From Nitrosomonadales bacterium (GTDB lineage: Bacteria; Pseudomonadota; Gammaproteobacteria; Burkholderiales; Sulfuricellaceae), in assembly GCA_003104895.1 (NCBI GenBank), contig PQAG01000087.1:5498-12270 (forward strand): a stretch of 6,773 nucleotides of DNA. Direction: 5' to 3'. This document shows, piece after piece, positions 5,211 through 6,773 of the stretch. The position numbers were made by a program, and so were the translations under genes. Below the pieces are notes generated by a model. The model saw only the letters and a program-made list of their open reading frames with translations. It was not told the origin of the DNA and did not search any database. Each line of letters begins with the position of its first letter. Positions within the stretch are counted from its first letter, which is position 1.

Positions 5211-5940
5211 GTTCATCTGCAAGTTTCTGCGCAGCGGCGAAATCCAGCGTACCCTCGTAAATGGCGCGCCCGGTAATGGCGCCCATGATGCCTTCACTCT
5301 CCACTGCACACAGACGTTTCACGTCCTCGATATCCGTCAGGCCGCCGCTGGCGATCACCGGGATGGTCAGGGCGCGCGCCAGTTTCACGGTCGCTTCGAT
5401 ATTCACGCCGGAGAGCATGCCATCACGGCCGATGTCGGTATAGACGATGGCTTCCACGCCATAGCCTTCGAATTTCCTGGCCAGATCGATCACATCATGA
5501 CCGGTCAGCTTGGACCACCCATCCACTGCCACCTTGCCATCCTTGGCATCGAGGCCGACGATGATCTGGCCCGGGAAGGCATCGCAGGCCTCATGCAGGA
5601 AACCGGGATTTTTCACAGCGGCCGTGCCGATGATAACGTAGCTGATGCCATTATCGAGATAGCGCTCGATGGTCGCCAGGTCGCGAATGCCGCCGCCCAG
5701 TTGCACCGGAATTTCCGTCCCCACTTCCTGGACAATCGCGCGAATGGCTTCGCCATTCACCGGCTTGCCGGCAAAGGCCCCATTCAGATCCACCAGGTGC
5801 AGGCGGCGGCCGCCCTGCTCGACCCAGTGCCGCGCCATTTCGGCGGGGTTCTCGGAGAAAATCGTGGCGGAATCCATCTCGCCCTGTTTGAGGCGGACGC
5901 ATTGTCCATCTTTCAGATCAATTGCAGGAATCACTAACAT
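5176..5940 (-). CDS. hisA: ProFAR isomerase HisA
   Basis: HisA catalyses the Amadori rearrangement of ProFAR to PRFAR. The 254-residue (beta/alpha)8 barrel shows the catalytic Asp8 (PAIDLKDG) and Asp131 (VGLDAKDG), the TDI segment at 168-170, and phosphate loops LGGGIR (81-86) and ASGG (197-200). The two halves resemble each other and HisF, as is known for this family. The start is fixed by the conserved MLVIPAIDL. Upstream sequence (CAAGACC before ATG) is a poor ribosome binding site. The last residues, ELSEETGVRGEE, are encoded by heptamer-repeat DNA and look like an added tail beyond the usual ADEL ending. The gene follows hisH after an AT-rich 46-base gap in which I see no clear signal. 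Confidence 0.96.
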   Translation of the reverse strand: MLVIPAIDLKDGQCVRLKQGEMDSATIFSENPAEMARHWVEQGGRRLHLVDLNGAFAGKPVNGEAIRAIVQEVGTEIPVQLGGGIRDLATIERYLDNGISYVIIGTAAVKNPGFLHEACDAFPGQIIVGLDAKDGKVAVDGWSKLTGHDVIDLARKFEGYGVEAIVYTDIGRDGMLSGVNIEATVKLARALTIPVIASGGLTDIEDVKRLCAVESEGIMGAITGRAIYEGTLDFAAAQKLADELSEETGVRGEE

Positions 5941-5986
5941 GGTCTTGGCGCTGTAACAGAAGGGTTAAAAATAGGAAATAAATAGT

Positions 5987-6664
5987 TTACCGACAGGCTT
6001 CAGCGCCACAGTCACCGCTCTGCGCCCGCCCGTCCCACATCACGAAATTGGCCAGCAGGGTCAAGCCTGTTGCCTGGCTCTTTTCAGGGTGAAATTGCAC
6101 GGCGAATATATTATCCCGAGCCACCGCCGCGGTAAACGCGAACGGATACAAGGTAAATCCGGCCACCAGATCCGGGTCGCCGGATTCGACGTAATAACTG
6201 TGCACGAAATAGAAACGGGCACCCGTTGGAATACCAGACCACATCGGGTGCTTCGCGGCCTGATGCACCTCGTTCCAGCCAATATGCGGCACCTTGAGCT
6301 TCTGCCCCTGGTCATCCACCATGGCTTCGGCGGGGAAGCGCAGCACGCGGCCGGGAAGAATACCCAGCCCGGCGGAATTGCCTTCCTCGGAATATTCGAA
6401 CAGGGCCTGCATGCCCAGACAAATACCGAGGAAAGGTTTGCTCTGCGCGGCCTCTGCCACCGCCTGGCGCAGGCCGCGGCTTTCCAGTTCGCGCATGCAG
6501 TCCGGCATCGCCCCGACTCCGGGAAACACCACGCGCCCGGCCCTGACGATCACGTCCGGATCGCTGCTCACGACGATATCCAGCTGCGGCGCCACATGCT
6601 CCAGCGCCTTCGCCACCGAGCGCAGGTTGCCCATGCCGTAATCGATGACTGCGATATCGGCCAT
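5987..6664 (-). CDS. hisH: Imidazole glycerol phosphate synthase, glutaminase subunit HisH
   Basis: HisH is the class I glutamine amidotransferase that supplies ammonia to HisF. The 225-residue protein shows the catalytic triad: Cys82 in LGICLGMQ, and His192 and Glu194 in FHPEKS, with the oxyanion-strand motif PGVGAM at 48-53. The start at 6664 gives the canonical MADIAVIDYGMGNLRS. An ATG at 6712 would add 16 residues overlapping the hisB end and is not family-like. The ATG lies one base after the hisB stop, implying coupling. The C-terminus after NFVMW carries an extra hydrophilic stretch with two cysteines (about 211-225), longer than usual. Confidence 0.95.
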   Translation of the reverse strand: MADIAVIDYGMGNLRSVAKALEHVAPQLDIVVSSDPDVIVRAGRVVFPGVGAMPDCMRELESRGLRQAVAEAAQSKPFLGICLGMQALFEYSEEGNSAGLGILPGRVLRFPAEAMVDDQGQKLKVPHIGWNEVHQAAKHPMWSGIPTGARFYFVHSYYVESGDPDLVAGFTLYPFAFTAAVARDNIFAVQFHPEKSQATGLTLLANFVMWDGRAQSGDCGAEACR

Positions 6665-6665
6665 G

Positions 6666-6773
6666 CTACAGGCTTCCCTTGGTGGAAGGCATCGCGCCCG
6701 CCATGCGCTCATCGGTCTCGACCGCCATGCGCAATGCCCGGCCGAAGGCCTTGAACACGGTTTCCGCCTGGTG
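6666..6773 (-). CDS. hisB: Imidazoleglycerol-phosphate dehydratase HisB (C-terminal end)
   Basis: Only the last 35 codons are present; the gene begins beyond the right edge. The visible sequence starts HQAETVFKAFGRALRMA, which matches the second metal-binding repeat of the dehydratase (the final His and Glu of the HHxxE motif), and ends in PSTKGSL, the typical C-terminus of monofunctional HisB. HisB removes water from IGP to form imidazole acetol phosphate, the step after HisHF. The TAG stop lies one base before the hisH start. Confidence 0.92.
   Translation of the reverse strand, partial: HQAETVFKAFGRALRMAVETDERMAGAMPSTKGSL

Noticed and set aside
5941..5986. Internal promoter in the AT-rich hisH/hisA gap
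   Set aside because: On the minus strand TATTTT-like hexamers occur, but no -35 box at a proper distance is visible. AT-richness alone is not enough.
6089..6754. Plus-strand open frame of 221 codons opposite hisH
   Set aside because: It is antisense to hisH with its intact catalytic triad. The translated product is low-complexity His/Arg-rich and matches no family that I know.

Overview
This 6.8 kb stretch looks like the chromosome of a betaproteobacterium, probably of the Nitrosomonadales/Gallionellaceae/Thiobacillus type. The basis is the gene order hisB-hisH-hisA-hisF-hisI-hisE-HIT-tatA-tatB-tatC next to a DegS-like protease and a Nif3-family gene, which I recall as a conserved betaproteobacterial arrangement, together with protein sequences of that flavour. 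The exact genus is not determinable by eye. No tRNA, rRNA, CRISPR array, transposase or phage gene is visible.

Layout. Positions 1-251 (minus strand) hold the 5' part of a Nif3/YbgI-family gene, which runs off the left edge. Nine bases away, on the plus strand, begins a membrane-anchored single-PDZ trypsin-like protease (261-1412). It converges with a long minus-strand gene train. Read in its own direction, from right to left, the train is: hisB end (6773-6666), hisH (6664-5987), hisA (5940-5176), hisF (5133-4360), hisI (4356-3934), hisE (3937-3614), a HIT-domain gene (3393-3055), tatA (3037-2816), tatB (2745-2302) and tatC (2277-1459).

Function. The his genes encode consecutive steps of histidine synthesis. 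HisE and HisI are separate proteins here and carry out the PR-ATP pyrophosphohydrolase and PR-AMP cyclohydrolase steps. HisA isomerises ProFAR, HisH/HisF form the glutamine-dependent cyclase that yields IGP and AICAR, and HisB dehydrates IGP. TatA/B/C form the twin-arginine translocase for folded proteins. The HIT protein is a nucleotide-binding hydrolase located between the two modules. The DegS-like protein is an envelope protease.

The genes are ordinary; the spacers are the unusual part. Two spacers (tatA/tatB and hisA/hisF) carry the same kind of fold-back heptanucleotide array, purine heptamers of the GTGAGGA type facing inverted CCTCAC-type heptamers. These arrays hold the stop codon of the upstream gene and replace the Shine-Dalgarno region of the downstream gene. 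The hisE/HIT spacer holds a nested palindrome of about 132 bp (3483-3614) resembling a MITE or REP-type element. The nif3/degS start codons are 9 bp apart, so the Shine-Dalgarno of one gene is an anti-Shine-Dalgarno stretch directly before the start codon of the other.
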